A DNA stretch of 64,000 nucleotides from Armatimonadota bacterium (GTDB lineage Bacteria; Armatimonadota; Fimbriimonadia; Fimbriimonadales; Fimbriimonadaceae): assembly GCA_018268255.1 (NCBI GenBank), contig JAFDWX010000001.1, positions 62,001 through 126,000 on the forward strand. Direction: 5' to 3'. Positions 41,467-50,596 of the stretch are shown piece by piece. Position 1 is the stretch's first letter; every line of letters begins with the position of its first letter. The notes under the pieces are model-generated. The model worked only from the letters and a program-made list of their open reading frames with translations, ran no database searches and had not been told where the DNA came from. Both the position numbers and the translations under genes were made by a program.

Positions 41467-42183
41467 CTAGCGACGGGCGGCAACGAGCATTTTTCGCCAC
41501 TTCTCACTCAAAACGTCTGTCGCAACACCGCGGTGGTTTGAACTGCTGTGAACAAAATAGCCGTTGCCCATGTAGATACCCGTATGCCCGATCTTCCCTC
41601 GCTTGCGGTCCCAAAAATAGAGTCGATCACCCGCTTGCAGGTCCTCTAAGCGCTCGATCTTGGTGCCAACCGTAGCTTGTTCGGCGGCGGTTCGTGGCAA
41701 GTCCACGCCAATCTTCCCATAAAGAACCTTGACAAAGCCGCTGCAGTCGATGCCTCGGTTGATGTCGTTTCCGCCCCACTTGTACGGCGTTCCCACGAAG
41801 TTGAGTGCGTAGTTGGCGATTTCAGAGCGGCTTGCTGGGGTGCCCAAGTCTCGACCGGAACCTGTCGAACGAGGTTGTTCCGCGGTCTGAGTTGTGACTT
41901 CGTAAGGCAGTCGCGCAACCAGGTCGGCTTTGATGTAACCCGTCCGCATGTCTGACATCACTACGCCGAGCCAGCCAGACTGCTTGACATCCTTGATGAT
42001 GATGTATTCGAACGCCTTTGCCCGGTGGTAGATCCCACCCTTGGTCGATGGCTTGGATCGAATAATTGCCGTTTCGACGGTCTGACCCAAATGGCCCAGC
42101 ACCTTGGCGGTGGCAGCATATCCGCTTGCGGCGCAGGCAGCAGCGGAAAGCAAAGCAGTGATTCTGGTGGTGGTTCTCAGCAT
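41467..42183 (-). CDS. NlpC/P60-family peptidoglycan hydrolase with SH3-like domain
   Basis: 238 residues. An N-terminal signal peptide (ITALLSAAACAASGYAATAK) is followed by an SH3-like segment (GIYHRAKAFEYIIIKDVKQS). The NlpC/P60 catalytic domain has the nucleophile Cys in INRGIDCSGFVKVLYG, LPRTAAEQ, and the catalytic His in GHTGIYMGNGYFVHSSSN. Such enzymes cut D-glutamyl-diaminopimelate bonds in cell-wall peptides. Downstream of purQ on the same strand, 107 bp apart. Confidence 0.92.
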   Translation of the reverse strand: MLRTTTRITALLSAAACAASGYAATAKVLGHLGQTVETAIIRSKPSTKGGIYHRAKAFEYIIIKDVKQSGWLGVVMSDMRTGYIKADLVARLPYEVTTQTAEQPRSTGSGRDLGTPASRSEIANYALNFVGTPYKWGGNDINRGIDCSGFVKVLYGKIGVDLPRTAAEQATVGTKIERLEDLQAGDRLYFWDRKRGKIGHTGIYMGNGYFVHSSSNHRGVATDVLSEKWRKMLVAARR

Positions 42184-42290
42184 CGACGGATCTTCTCGGG
42201 TCGGTGTTCTCCTCAGTAGATTTTCGGTAAATCTGCGGTCGTTCTACAGGTGAATGCGAGTTAGACGGATTTCACCCCGAAATCATTCGG

Positions 42291-42950
42291 CTATGCAACA
42301 ACCAGCTCGAATGCTCGCAAAATTGCGATACCATCGGTTTTGCCGAGCACTGGATTTGCGGCTCGTTCCGGGTGGGGCATCATTCCAAGTACGTTTCCTT
42401 TCCGGTTCAAAATTCCCGCAATGGAGTCTAGGCTACCGTTCGGGTTGTCGCCCTCGTATCGGAAGGCTACTCGCCCGGAATCTTCCAGTGCCTGAATTGT
42501 TGCCGCTTCGGCAATGTATCGCCCTTCACCATGAGCAATCGGAATGTCCAGCGTCTCCGGCAGGTCGCGGGTCCAGGCGGATGCGCGACTGATGGTCCGC
42601 AACCGAACAGTCTTGCAGACAAACTTTTCCTTCTCGTTCCGGAGAAGCGCGCCGGGCAGAATGCCAGATTCGCATAGGACCTGGAAACCGTTGCAGGCAC
42701 CGATGACGGGACGGCCTTCATCGGCAAATCGCCGGACTTCGGAGAGAATCGGTGCTTGCGCAGCCATTGCGCCACACCGCAAATAGTCACCATAGCTGAA
42801 GCCTCCGGGAAGAAACACGCCCTCATATCCAACCAAGCTGTCGCTCTCGTGCCAAACGTACTCGGCTTCGATTCCCACTGAGTTTCGGAGTGACCATAGC
42901 GCGTCCTGATCGCAGTTTGAACCCGGAAAGCGAATGACCGCGACCTTCAC
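42291..42950 (-). CDS. purQ: Phosphoribosylformylglycinamidine synthase subunit I (glutaminase)
   Basis: 219 residues from a GTG that overlaps the purS stop (GTGA). Class I glutamine amidotransferase with the nucleophile Cys in VIGACNGFQVLCE and the His/Glu pair in MMPHPERA; family-specific VIRFPGSNCDQD and GGFSYGDYLR. It supplies ammonia to PurL in purine biosynthesis. purL is not in the window. Confidence 0.96.
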   Translation of the reverse strand: MKVAVIRFPGSNCDQDALWSLRNSVGIEAEYVWHESDSLVGYEGVFLPGGFSYGDYLRCGAMAAQAPILSEVRRFADEGRPVIGACNGFQVLCESGILPGALLRNEKEKFVCKTVRLRTISRASAWTRDLPETLDIPIAHGEGRYIAEAATIQALEDSGRVAFRYEGDNPNGSLDSIAGILNRKGNVLGMMPHPERAANPVLGKTDGIAILRAFELVVA

Positions 42951-43180
42951 GCAACGACCTCGTACCGAAAGTCCTCAATGACCGGGTTGGCGAGGAGTTT
43001 TTGGCACATCTCCTTCATGCGAGCATCATCAAACTTGTCCATCTGGAGTTCGATGAGTTTGCCAATACGGGCGCCCTGTACTTCGTCAAAGCCGAGCTTT
43101 TGAAGAGAACCTGCAACCGTTCGACCGGCAGAGTCGAGCAAGGAGGGCTTGAGCGTCACGAACAGCCGCACGGTAACCAT
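42947..43180 (-). CDS. purS: Phosphoribosylformylglycinamidine synthase subunit PurS
   Basis: 77 residues, the usual length. The pattern VRLFVTLKPSLLDSAGRTV, then SLQKLGFDEVQGARIGKLIE and KLLANPVIEDFRYEV is typical of PurS, which bridges PurQ and PurL in the FGAM synthase complex. It overlaps purQ by four bases. Confidence 0.95.
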   Translation of the reverse strand: MVTVRLFVTLKPSLLDSAGRTVAGSLQKLGFDEVQGARIGKLIELQMDKFDDARMKEMCQKLLANPVIEDFRYEVVA

Positions 43181-43202
43181 GCGCCCAGTTTACTTTGCGG
43201 AG

Positions 43203-44918
43203 CTAAGCTGCGGGTTCCAGATCGCCCACTCGGAGCTCGACTCGCTGCCGAGGCGAGATGTCGACTCGCATCGTTGCCCAGTTGGTTCCATATCGATTCA
43301 CGGTCTGGCGATCCACCAGGCGCGAATTCAGGAGCATTCCTTCGGGATCATTGCTGACCATGATGGTCAAACCCTCCACAGGATGCTCAGCAGTAAGTTC
43401 CGCATTTCGGCCCCGGATTCCAACGACGCGTACATGCCGTCGGGCCTTTTCAAAATTTGCGATCTCCTCCGGCAGCACCCAGAGGGATCGATATTGCTGG
43501 GCCAAGAGGAAAAGCTGCTTGAGGGCAAGCATGCCATCGTGCTCGGTGTTGAAAGTGCTCGAAATCGATGCTGTAAGGCAACCGTGTCGAAGGGCCGTTT
43601 GTCGAACGAGCGCGTGCATTACCTTTGTGGAGGCCAAATCGCCAGGCTGATAAATGATGTTCGGAATTTCCATCGTAAGGTAGGAGGATCCATCCCCTTT
43701 GAGGGGGTGGAATGGCCGACAAGTTCCGTATAGGAATCCCATCGTTCCCCGCTGCCTTCCGCCTTTGGACGTACTGATGCGCGCTCCTGCGCTCTCGCAC
43801 ATATCGTAGAACACGCTGTATCCAAACCAGCGGCCATCGATCGGGCGCGCTGCGATAAGCTGGGAGACCGACGCGGTGCGGCTAAGCATCAGGTACTGGC
43901 TGCGCATCCGCTCGACCGACCATCCGTTTTCGCCCGGATGAAAAAGGAGGCCGATTTCGTCGCCCCAACGACGAATCATGCGATACGTATCGAGGGAGTA
44001 ACCCGGAGCAGAGACGTACCACGTCGCCGGGATGTTGCTAACGTCCATCACCTGCTTAAGCCGAAACGCATTGTCGCCGTCGGTATCCTCCACCTCCACG
44101 TTGAGCATCGCGACGCTGTCGGCATTCTCCGGCCACTGCCACAACATCAGAGCATGCTTCCCCGTCTCGTGAATCTCAAGCAGAAGAAGCTTGATGAAAA
44201 CCTCTTTGAGGATATCCGCGTGGGGCTGGTTGAAGATCCTGTGAAAATCTGGATCTGGCTGGGATCGATCCTGATCAAATCTGAGGTTGCTTCCGTCCTC
44301 GGACCGGGCGACACCGTCAGCAAGAAACGCCGAGCCATCATTAGGCCCTATGCCGTCATGTTCCACGCTGTGACCCATCTGAATTCTTGCGATGGATTGC
44401 CCCAAATCGGGTGCGAACAAGGTCAGCACGCCATTCATCATGTGCCGACGGCCGATCCCGACATGGATGTCTCCCAAGGTCGCCAGCGTGTCGCACTGCT
44501 TGGGCATCGCGACGACCCCACCAAAAAATGGAATATCTTCTGCTTCAGCGGGCCAAATGGGTTCACCTGATGGCGTCATCTTGAGCCGAGAACGTCCTGG
44601 ATATAGGTGGTCGAATGGCAGGATCCCCATGTGGTGCTCCATCGCCCAAGTGCCTCCAACGAAAAGCACCCTTCCACCTCTCAGAACCCAACCGCCGACA
44701 GACTCAATCTGCTTTGCTGACAATTCCCCTCGTCCGGCCAAGACGAGAACGGCGTAGTCCGTAAGATCCGCAGGAATTTCAGGAAGGACTTCGTGGACAA
44801 GCCCATATTGAGCCAAACACTCGCGCACATACGGCGCGAATGCGTCCTTTTTGGCTAAATGCAGCCCGATTTTTGCAATAGTCCCGCTGGTGGCCAAGCT
44901 AAATGAGGCTCCCCTCAC
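43203..44918 (-). CDS. Large protein with amidotransferase-like N-terminal and polysaccharide-deacetylase-like domain
   Basis: 571 residues. The N-terminal ~220 residues show a flavodoxin/GATase-like pattern (TDYAVLVLAGRGELSAKQIE, SVGGWVLRGGRVLFVGG) without an obvious catalytic Cys. The central part resembles the glycoside hydrolase/deacetylase fold: SVAMLNVEVEDTDGDNAFRL, PATWYVSAPGYS, then IGLLFHPGENGW, in the positions where deacetylases have their motifs, though the usual D-D and H-x3-H motifs are altered. The C-terminus is a small beta domain. No signal peptide is seen. It precedes purS by 22 bp on the same strand. Function not assigned. Confidence 0.7.
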   Translation of the reverse strand: MRGASFSLATSGTIAKIGLHLAKKDAFAPYVRECLAQYGLVHEVLPEIPADLTDYAVLVLAGRGELSAKQIESVGGWVLRGGRVLFVGGTWAMEHHMGILPFDHLYPGRSRLKMTPSGEPIWPAEAEDIPFFGGVVAMPKQCDTLATLGDIHVGIGRRHMMNGVLTLFAPDLGQSIARIQMGHSVEHDGIGPNDGSAFLADGVARSEDGSNLRFDQDRSQPDPDFHRIFNQPHADILKEVFIKLLLLEIHETGKHALMLWQWPENADSVAMLNVEVEDTDGDNAFRLKQVMDVSNIPATWYVSAPGYSLDTYRMIRRWGDEIGLLFHPGENGWSVERMRSQYLMLSRTASVSQLIAARPIDGRWFGYSVFYDMCESAGARISTSKGGRQRGTMGFLYGTCRPFHPLKGDGSSYLTMEIPNIIYQPGDLASTKVMHALVRQTALRHGCLTASISSTFNTEHDGMLALKQLFLLAQQYRSLWVLPEEIANFEKARRHVRVVGIRGRNAELTAEHPVEGLTIMVSNDPEGMLLNSRLVDRQTVNRYGTNWATMRVDISPRQRVELRVGDLEPAA

Positions 44919-44971
44919 TGCAAATGTTCGGGCAGTTCGAATAGGTTCTCTACGGTTTGGGCAGGGCTGGG

Positions 44972-44977
44972 TACCCT
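44972..44977 (+). promoter_or_regulatory. -10-like TACCCT before hisG
   Basis: TACCCT lies 7 nt before the hisG ATG and fits the TANNNT pattern seen upstream of several other genes here; no convincing -35 or ribosome site. Confidence 0.35.
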
Positions 44978-44984
44978 TTTCCGC

Positions 44985-45854
44985 ATGATCTTGAAACTCG
45001 GCATCCCAAAAGGAAGCCTCCAGGAGGCCACATTTTCTCTTTTTAAGCGGGCGGGTTGGGATTTTCGTGTCTCCACCCGGAGCTACCAGCCCATCGTGGA
45101 TGACCCTGAGATCGAACCGATCTTGCTCCGCCCGCAGGAAATTCCTCTCTACATCGATAACGGCTTAATCGATGCGGGGCTCACCGGCCACGACTGGATT
45201 CAGGACTGCGGCATCGATGTTCATGAGATCTGCGAGCTGCGGTACAGCAAAGTCACTTCTAACCCGATTCGGATAGTGCTTGCAGTGCACAACGACAGCC
45301 CCTTCCATACGCCGGAAGATCTGGATGGGAAGGTGGTCGCAAGCGAGTACGTTCGGCTTACCCAGCGCTATTTCCAGAGCAAGAAGGTCAACACCCGGGT
45401 CGAATTTAGCTGGGGTGCGTGCGAGGTCAAGGTCCCGGCCCTAGTAGATGCGATTGTGGTGAATACGGAAACCGGTAGTTCGCTGCGAGCCCACAATTTG
45501 CGGATCATCGACACGTTGCTGACTTCGACCACACGCTTTGTATGCAATAAGGCCGCGTGGGAAGACCCCGAGAAGCGCCACAAGCTGGAATCCCTGCAGA
45601 TCCTGCTGAGCGGAGCAATGAATGCAGCTCGATTGGTGGGGCTGAAAATGAACTTGCCCAAGGATTCTCAAAGTCAGATCCTCGCCCTGTTGCCCTCGCT
45701 CAAGAATCCAACGATATCCCCTCTGGCCAATACCGAATGGGTTGCCGCAGAGGTGATTCTGGACGAAACCGAGGTTCGAACCTTGATCCCGGAGCTCAAA
45801 AGGGCAGGCGCGACCGGATTGGTGGAATATCCGCTGAATAAAGTGATCTTCTAG
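44985..45854 (+). CDS. hisG: ATP phosphoribosyltransferase (long form)
   Basis: 289 residues. HisG begins histidine synthesis by joining ATP and PRPP. The sequence shows LKLGIPKGSLQEATFSLF, IDAGLTGHDWI, VASEYVRLTQRYFQ and the PRPP-binding-like DAIVVNTETGSSLRAHNLRI. The C-terminal ~80 residues (LVGLKMNLPKDSQSQILALL, ending EVRTLIPELKRAGATG) form the ACT-like regulatory domain of the long form, so it should not need HisZ. Confidence 0.95.
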   Translation: MILKLGIPKGSLQEATFSLFKRAGWDFRVSTRSYQPIVDDPEIEPILLRPQEIPLYIDNGLIDAGLTGHDWIQDCGIDVHEICELRYSKVTSNPIRIVLAVHNDSPFHTPEDLDGKVVASEYVRLTQRYFQSKKVNTRVEFSWGACEVKVPALVDAIVVNTETGSSLRAHNLRIIDTLLTSTTRFVCNKAAWEDPEKRHKLESLQILLSGAMNAARLVGLKMNLPKDSQSQILALLPSLKNPTISPLANTEWVAAEVILDETEVRTLIPELKRAGATGLVEYPLNKVIF

Positions 45855-45901
45855 GCCAAGACCCCTACCCAGAAAGAAGGGTTTTGCGGCATGATGGAGA
45901 A

Positions 45902-48307
45902 GTGATTAGATTTGGCGTGCTAAGTCGAATCGTTTCGATCTTTCTTGTTTTTCTTGTTGTCGTGGGTGCCCGTGCAGCCGAACCGGTTGAGCTTCGCTTC
46001 ACCGTTTGGGATGGGGACCAGGCGCTTATTGCCCTGCGCGAAGCAGTCAACGAGTTCGAACGGAAATACCCGGACATCAAGATCAAAATGGAAAATGTTT
46101 CCTACGGGAGCTATTTCCAGAAGCTGTTGGCCCAATATGCGGCGAACGTCGCACCCGACGTTTCGATGATGGATCCGCCAAACTTCCAGCGGTTTGCCAA
46201 ACGTGGAGCGTTCCTCCCTCTCAATCAGTTCTTTGATCAAGTTCCCGGCTTCAACATCAACGACTACTACAAACAAATCGTAGATGCTCACAGCTATCAC
46301 GGGCAACTCTACGTATTGCCGCGCGACATTGCTCCGATCGGGTTGGTCTACTACAACAAGAAGATGTTCGATGATGCGGGAATCCCGTATCCGGACGGAT
46401 CTTGGACGTGGGACTTTAAAGAGCGTCCGGAACTCAAAGAAAAGGATTTCATGTGGGTTCTCCATCAGCTCACAAAGAAGAACGCCAAGGGAAAGCCAAC
46501 CCAGTACGGAATGGTGGTGGGATGGCCCGGTCTACTGCGTGATCTGTTCGTGTTCTCCCAAGGAGCTCGATACACGAACGGCGAAGAAGACTTCACCAAG
46601 CTTACGTATGACGACCCGCGCGTCGTAAACGCTGTGCAGTACGTCGGCGACATTCTCAACAAGGACCGCTATATTCCGAGCCCGTCGGAGATGTCGAATT
46701 CGCTTCAATCCTCTGCGACGCAAGTCTTCAACAGCAAGAAGGCCGCGATGTACATGTGCGGAATTTGGGAGGTCCCCAATATCCGCGAGGTTGTGAAACC
46801 CGGCTCAAAAGAGTTCTTCGACTGGGATCTGACGCTTGCCCCGGCATACAAGGACGGGACAGCAAAGATGTCCACCGGCGGCTCAGGTTACGGCATCCTT
46901 TCTTCCACCAAGCACCCGAAGGAAGCTTGGCTTTTCACCACTTGGATGGCAGGTGAGCAAGGCATGATGGCCATGGCCAAAAAGGGCTTGGCGCAGCCGG
47001 CAATCCGCAAATATGCACTGCGTGAGCCCTGGATTCCCGGCCCGAATACTCCGCTTGACCAGCAGTATCCAAAAAATCGCATCGCCACGGACCAAGCGGT
47101 GGATCGAGTGGTCTTTTTCTCGACCTCTGAGTACTGGACCGAGCTGGGCGGCTTAGTTGACGCACAATGCGAACGTGTCTATTTGGGCACGGCGACAGCC
47201 AAGGAGGCGATTGCTGAGGGCATGCGCCGCGCGAATATACGCCTTCAGGCAATTCAGCAGCAAGGCGGCCTTTCAAAGTTCAGTTGGATGAGCGGCCTTT
47301 GGGTTGCGCTCGCCGTCCTCGTCGGCGCGATAGCGTGGGTGTATTGGCCGGAACGAAAAATTCGCCGGACACGAAGCGAGAAAGCAGAGAGCCGAGCCGG
47401 TTACATGTTCATCGCGCCGTGGATCATCGGCATGATCGTTTTCACTCTTGGCCCGATGGTTCTCTCGTTCCTGATGAGCTTTGCCGAGTGGGACATCATT
47501 ATGCCTGCGCGATGGCGCGGTGGCGGCAACTACGCCGAGGCGGTTGGTACCGACCCTCGGTTCTGGGGCTCCCTCTATGTCACGATGGTGTACACCCTTG
47601 TCTCTGTTCCCTTCGGGCTCCTCGGTTCAATGCTCCTGGCATTGCTTCTGAACGTGAAAGTTAAGGGCATGCCGCTTTATCGCACATGCTTCTACCTCCC
47701 GAGTCTGGCAAGCGCAGTTGCCGCATCTTTGGTGTGGCGAAAGATTTTCGCCCAAGACGGCGGATTGCTCAACCTTGTCATCTATGGCCCTCATGGTGAT
47801 GGCAACTTCCTGGGCCTTGCTTCCGCTCTTAAAGGCTTAGCGGCTCCGGGACAAATGATTAACTGGCTGGGTAGAGAGGAGACTTCTCTGCTCTCCATGA
47901 TCATCATGTCGCTGTGGGGAATCGGTGGCGGAATGGTGATTCTCTTGGCAGGACTCCAAGGTATTCCCCAAATGTATTACGAAGCTGCAACTTTGGATGG
48001 AGCTGGACCGTGGCGAAAGTTCGTTAAAGTAACGTTTCCGCTCTTGACGCCTTCTTTGTTCTTTAGTCTGATCACAGGTGTTATCGGGAGTTTCCAAGTC
48101 TTTACACAGGCATTTGTCATGACCCAAGGTGGCCCGAACGACTCGACCCGCTTCTACATGTACCACCTATACGATAATGCGTTTGGCGGACTGAGGATGG
48201 GTTATGCTTCCGCGTTAGCTTGGATTCTATTCTTCATCATTTTGATCTTTACGCTTGTACAGTGGAAGCTCAATAAATACGTCTACTACGAATCGGATAC
48301 ACGATGA
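45902..48307 (+). CDS. Fusion of sugar ABC transporter solute-binding protein and MalF-type permease
   Basis: About 800 residues from the preferred GTG at 45902 (an upstream TTG at 45884 is possible). A signal/anchor segment (VSIFLVFLVVVGARAAEP) leads into a family 1 extracellular binding protein (~residues 30-455: FTVWDGDQALIALREAVNEF, MSTGGSGYGILSSTKHPKEA). A transmembrane linker (LWVALAVLVGAIAWVYW) is followed by a MalF-like permease with six further hydrophobic segments and the ATPase-docking EAA loop YYEAATLDGAGPWRKFVKV. It overlaps the MalG-type gene by four bases. No ATPase gene is adjacent; a shared MsmK/UgpC-like ATPase may serve it. Confidence 0.92.
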   Translation: MIRFGVLSRIVSIFLVFLVVVGARAAEPVELRFTVWDGDQALIALREAVNEFERKYPDIKIKMENVSYGSYFQKLLAQYAANVAPDVSMMDPPNFQRFAKRGAFLPLNQFFDQVPGFNINDYYKQIVDAHSYHGQLYVLPRDIAPIGLVYYNKKMFDDAGIPYPDGSWTWDFKERPELKEKDFMWVLHQLTKKNAKGKPTQYGMVVGWPGLLRDLFVFSQGARYTNGEEDFTKLTYDDPRVVNAVQYVGDILNKDRYIPSPSEMSNSLQSSATQVFNSKKAAMYMCGIWEVPNIREVVKPGSKEFFDWDLTLAPAYKDGTAKMSTGGSGYGILSSTKHPKEAWLFTTWMAGEQGMMAMAKKGLAQPAIRKYALREPWIPGPNTPLDQQYPKNRIATDQAVDRVVFFSTSEYWTELGGLVDAQCERVYLGTATAKEAIAEGMRRANIRLQAIQQQGGLSKFSWMSGLWVALAVLVGAIAWVYWPERKIRRTRSEKAESRAGYMFIAPWIIGMIVFTLGPMVLSFLMSFAEWDIIMPARWRGGGNYAEAVGTDPRFWGSLYVTMVYTLVSVPFGLLGSMLLALLLNVKVKGMPLYRTCFYLPSLASAVAASLVWRKIFAQDGGLLNLVIYGPHGDGNFLGLASALKGLAAPGQMINWLGREETSLLSMIIMSLWGIGGGMVILLAGLQGIPQMYYEAATLDGAGPWRKFVKVTFPLLTPSLFFSLITGVIGSFQVFTQAFVMTQGGPNDSTRFYMYHLYDNAFGGLRMGYASALAWILFFIILIFTLVQWKLNKYVYYESDTR

Positions 48308-49185
48308 GCATCGACAACCAACAACAACTCGACCAGAGCATCAAAAAGGCTCAAGCTGCCGATTTGGCTGGCAGGATCACCGTTGGATTGCTGCTGCTCG
48401 TCGGCAGCATTGTATTCATGGCTCCGTTCTACTTGATGCTCACGATGAGCCTTAAGACTCGCGGTGAAATCGATACGACGTCGGTGTGGTCTTGGCCGCA
48501 GACGGTGACTTGGGATAACTACAAGACTGTACTTCAGAATCCAAACGTCAATTTTGTTCAGTTCTTTAAGAACACCGTATTCGTGGCTGCTCTCAGCACA
48601 CTGGGATGCGTGCTCAGTTCGAGTATGGTTGCCTATGGATTTGCGCGTATTAAGTTCGCCGGACGGGATCGGCTTTTTATCCTCGTCATAGCGACGATGA
48701 TGCTGCCGGGAATCGTCACGATGATTCCGACTTATGTCCTTTACAAATATCTCAACTGGGTTAACACTTATTATCCTTTGATCGTCCCGGCATACTTTGG
48801 CGGAGGCGCTTTCAATATCTTCCTGTTACGTCAGTACTTTATGGGAATTCCGCGCGAGCTTGATGAAGCAGCTATTCTCGACGGTGCAAGCCACTGGACG
48901 ATATTTTCTCGCGTTGTTCTTCCTCTTTCGGGACCAGCTTTGGCAACAGTGGGCATCTTTGCCTTCATCTATAACTGGCGCGATTTTATGGGCCCGTTGC
49001 TCTACCTCAACGATCCGCAAATGCAAACCTTGGAAGTCGGTTTAAGCACTTACAACTCGTTGCGCGATCAGCAATGGCATCTCTTGATGGCTGGCAGTGT
49101 CCTGGTTTCAGTACCGCTCATCATCATCTTCTTTGTCGGACAGCGCTACTTTGTGAAAGGCATTGTCATGAGTGGCATGAAGTAG
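48304..49185 (+). CDS. Carbohydrate ABC transporter permease (MalG family)
   Basis: 293 residues with six hydrophobic helices starting at ITVGLLLLVGSIVFMAPFYL and the EAA loop ELDEAAILDGASHWTIFSRV. MalG-type permeases pair with MalF-type subunits to import oligosaccharides or glycerol phosphate. It directly follows and overlaps the binding-protein/permease fusion, with which it must form the transmembrane core. Confidence 0.95.
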   Translation: MSIDNQQQLDQSIKKAQAADLAGRITVGLLLLVGSIVFMAPFYLMLTMSLKTRGEIDTTSVWSWPQTVTWDNYKTVLQNPNVNFVQFFKNTVFVAALSTLGCVLSSSMVAYGFARIKFAGRDRLFILVIATMMLPGIVTMIPTYVLYKYLNWVNTYYPLIVPAYFGGGAFNIFLLRQYFMGIPRELDEAAILDGASHWTIFSRVVLPLSGPALATVGIFAFIYNWRDFMGPLLYLNDPQMQTLEVGLSTYNSLRDQQWHLLMAGSVLVSVPLIIIFFVGQRYFVKGIVMSGMK

Positions 49186-49242
49186 GCCGGTATACTTGGC
49201 TTCCGGCGTGCTTCATTGACCACGCCGGGAGATCCAAACCAG

Positions 49243-50532
49243 GTGCCAACACTCGTCATCGTCGGGGCCCAATGGGGCGACGAAGCTAAGGGAAAAATCG
49301 TCGATTGGCTCGGCTCAGATGCGGAATACGTGGTCCGCTACAGCGGAGGCAACAACGCCGGCCACACCGTGATCATCGGGGATCAAGTTTTCAAATTCCA
49401 CCTCCTTCCAGCAGGAATCCTGCATCCGAACTGCGTCGCCGTCTTGGGAAGCGGGATGGTCATCTGCCCTGAAGGGTTGCTGAAGGAACTCGACGTCACT
49501 CAAGCCGCCCAAGCTCGCCTGGGAACGCTCAAAATCAGCTCTGCCGCACACGTCGTGTTTCCCTATCATCGAAAGCTGGACATGCTTGAGGAGGAAGCTC
49601 GGGGTGCCAACAAGATCGGCACAACCTCACGTGGAATCGGTCCGGCTTACCAAGACAAGGTGGCTCGGATGGGAATTCGCATGGCCGAATTCGTCCATCC
49701 GCAGCATTTCCGAACCCGGCTGGAGGCCGTGCTGGCGGTCAAGAACAAGCAATTGGAAATGTTCGGCGAGCCCAAAATCGAATTCGGACCCCTCTTCGAG
49801 CAGTATTCGTCCTATGCTGATCGACTCCGACCTTACGTTTGCGATACAGATTGGGACTTGCAGGAAGCCGTGGCAGGTCGCAAAAAGGTGCTGTTCGAAG
49901 GAGCGCAAGGCACCTTTCTGGACCTGGATTGCGGAACCTACCCTTACGTAACTAGCAGCCATCCCATTGCTTCCGGCGCTTGCCTGGGAACGGGAATCGG
50001 TCCCCGGGCGATCGACAACGTGCTTGGGGTCTGCAAGGCTTACACCACTCGAGTCGGAAGCGGTCCGTTCGTCACGGAGCTCGAAGACGAGATCGGAGCG
50101 AAAATTAGAGAGCAGGGCCAGGAGTATGGAACGACCACGGGGCGAGGTCGTCGGTGCGGGTGGTTGGACCTGGTGGCCTTACGCCAATCCTGCAGGATCA
50201 ACTCGATGTCGGGCCTCATCGTCACCCGTCTCGACGTTTTGAGCGGAATCGGAGACCTGAAGGTGTGTACAGGATATCGGCTCGACGGTCGAGACATCCC
50301 CAGCATGCCGGCCAACATCGACGACTTAAGTCGGGTTGAACCTGTGTACGAGACTTTGCCTGGTTGGGAGGGCGACTTGCGGTCAGCTCGGGCGCTTTCA
50401 GATCTCGGGCGAAACGTGCAGAGCTACGTCAAGTTTATTGAGGATTTCACCCAGACTCCCGTGGCGATTCTGAGCATCGGTCCAGATCGCAAAGAGACAG
50501 TCATGCTGCGGCCGGACCTTATCTGGGGCTAG
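49243..50532 (+). CDS. purA: Adenylosuccinate synthetase
   Basis: 429 residues from the GTG at 49243, which has GGGAG 11 nt upstream; an in-frame TTG at 49216 would add nine residues without a ribosome site. Family signatures: VIVGAQWGDEAKGKIVDWLG (GTP loop and catalytic Asp), YSGGNNAGHTV (with the catalytic His), TTSRGIGPAYQDK, LFEGAQGTFLDLDCGTYPYV and TTTGRGRRCGWLDLVALR. PurA makes adenylosuccinate from IMP, Asp and GTP on the way to AMP. Confidence 0.96.
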   Translation: MPTLVIVGAQWGDEAKGKIVDWLGSDAEYVVRYSGGNNAGHTVIIGDQVFKFHLLPAGILHPNCVAVLGSGMVICPEGLLKELDVTQAAQARLGTLKISSAAHVVFPYHRKLDMLEEEARGANKIGTTSRGIGPAYQDKVARMGIRMAEFVHPQHFRTRLEAVLAVKNKQLEMFGEPKIEFGPLFEQYSSYADRLRPYVCDTDWDLQEAVAGRKKVLFEGAQGTFLDLDCGTYPYVTSSHPIASGACLGTGIGPRAIDNVLGVCKAYTTRVGSGPFVTELEDEIGAKIREQGQEYGTTTGRGRRCGWLDLVALRQSCRINSMSGLIVTRLDVLSGIGDLKVCTGYRLDGRDIPSMPANIDDLSRVEPVYETLPGWEGDLRSARALSDLGRNVQSYVKFIEDFTQTPVAILSIGPDRKETVMLRPDLIWG

Positions 50533-50596
50533 GTTCGACAGCGAACCCGCGATCTCGAAGACTTGCGATTTGTCCGACACTGGGTAACCTGCGCCC

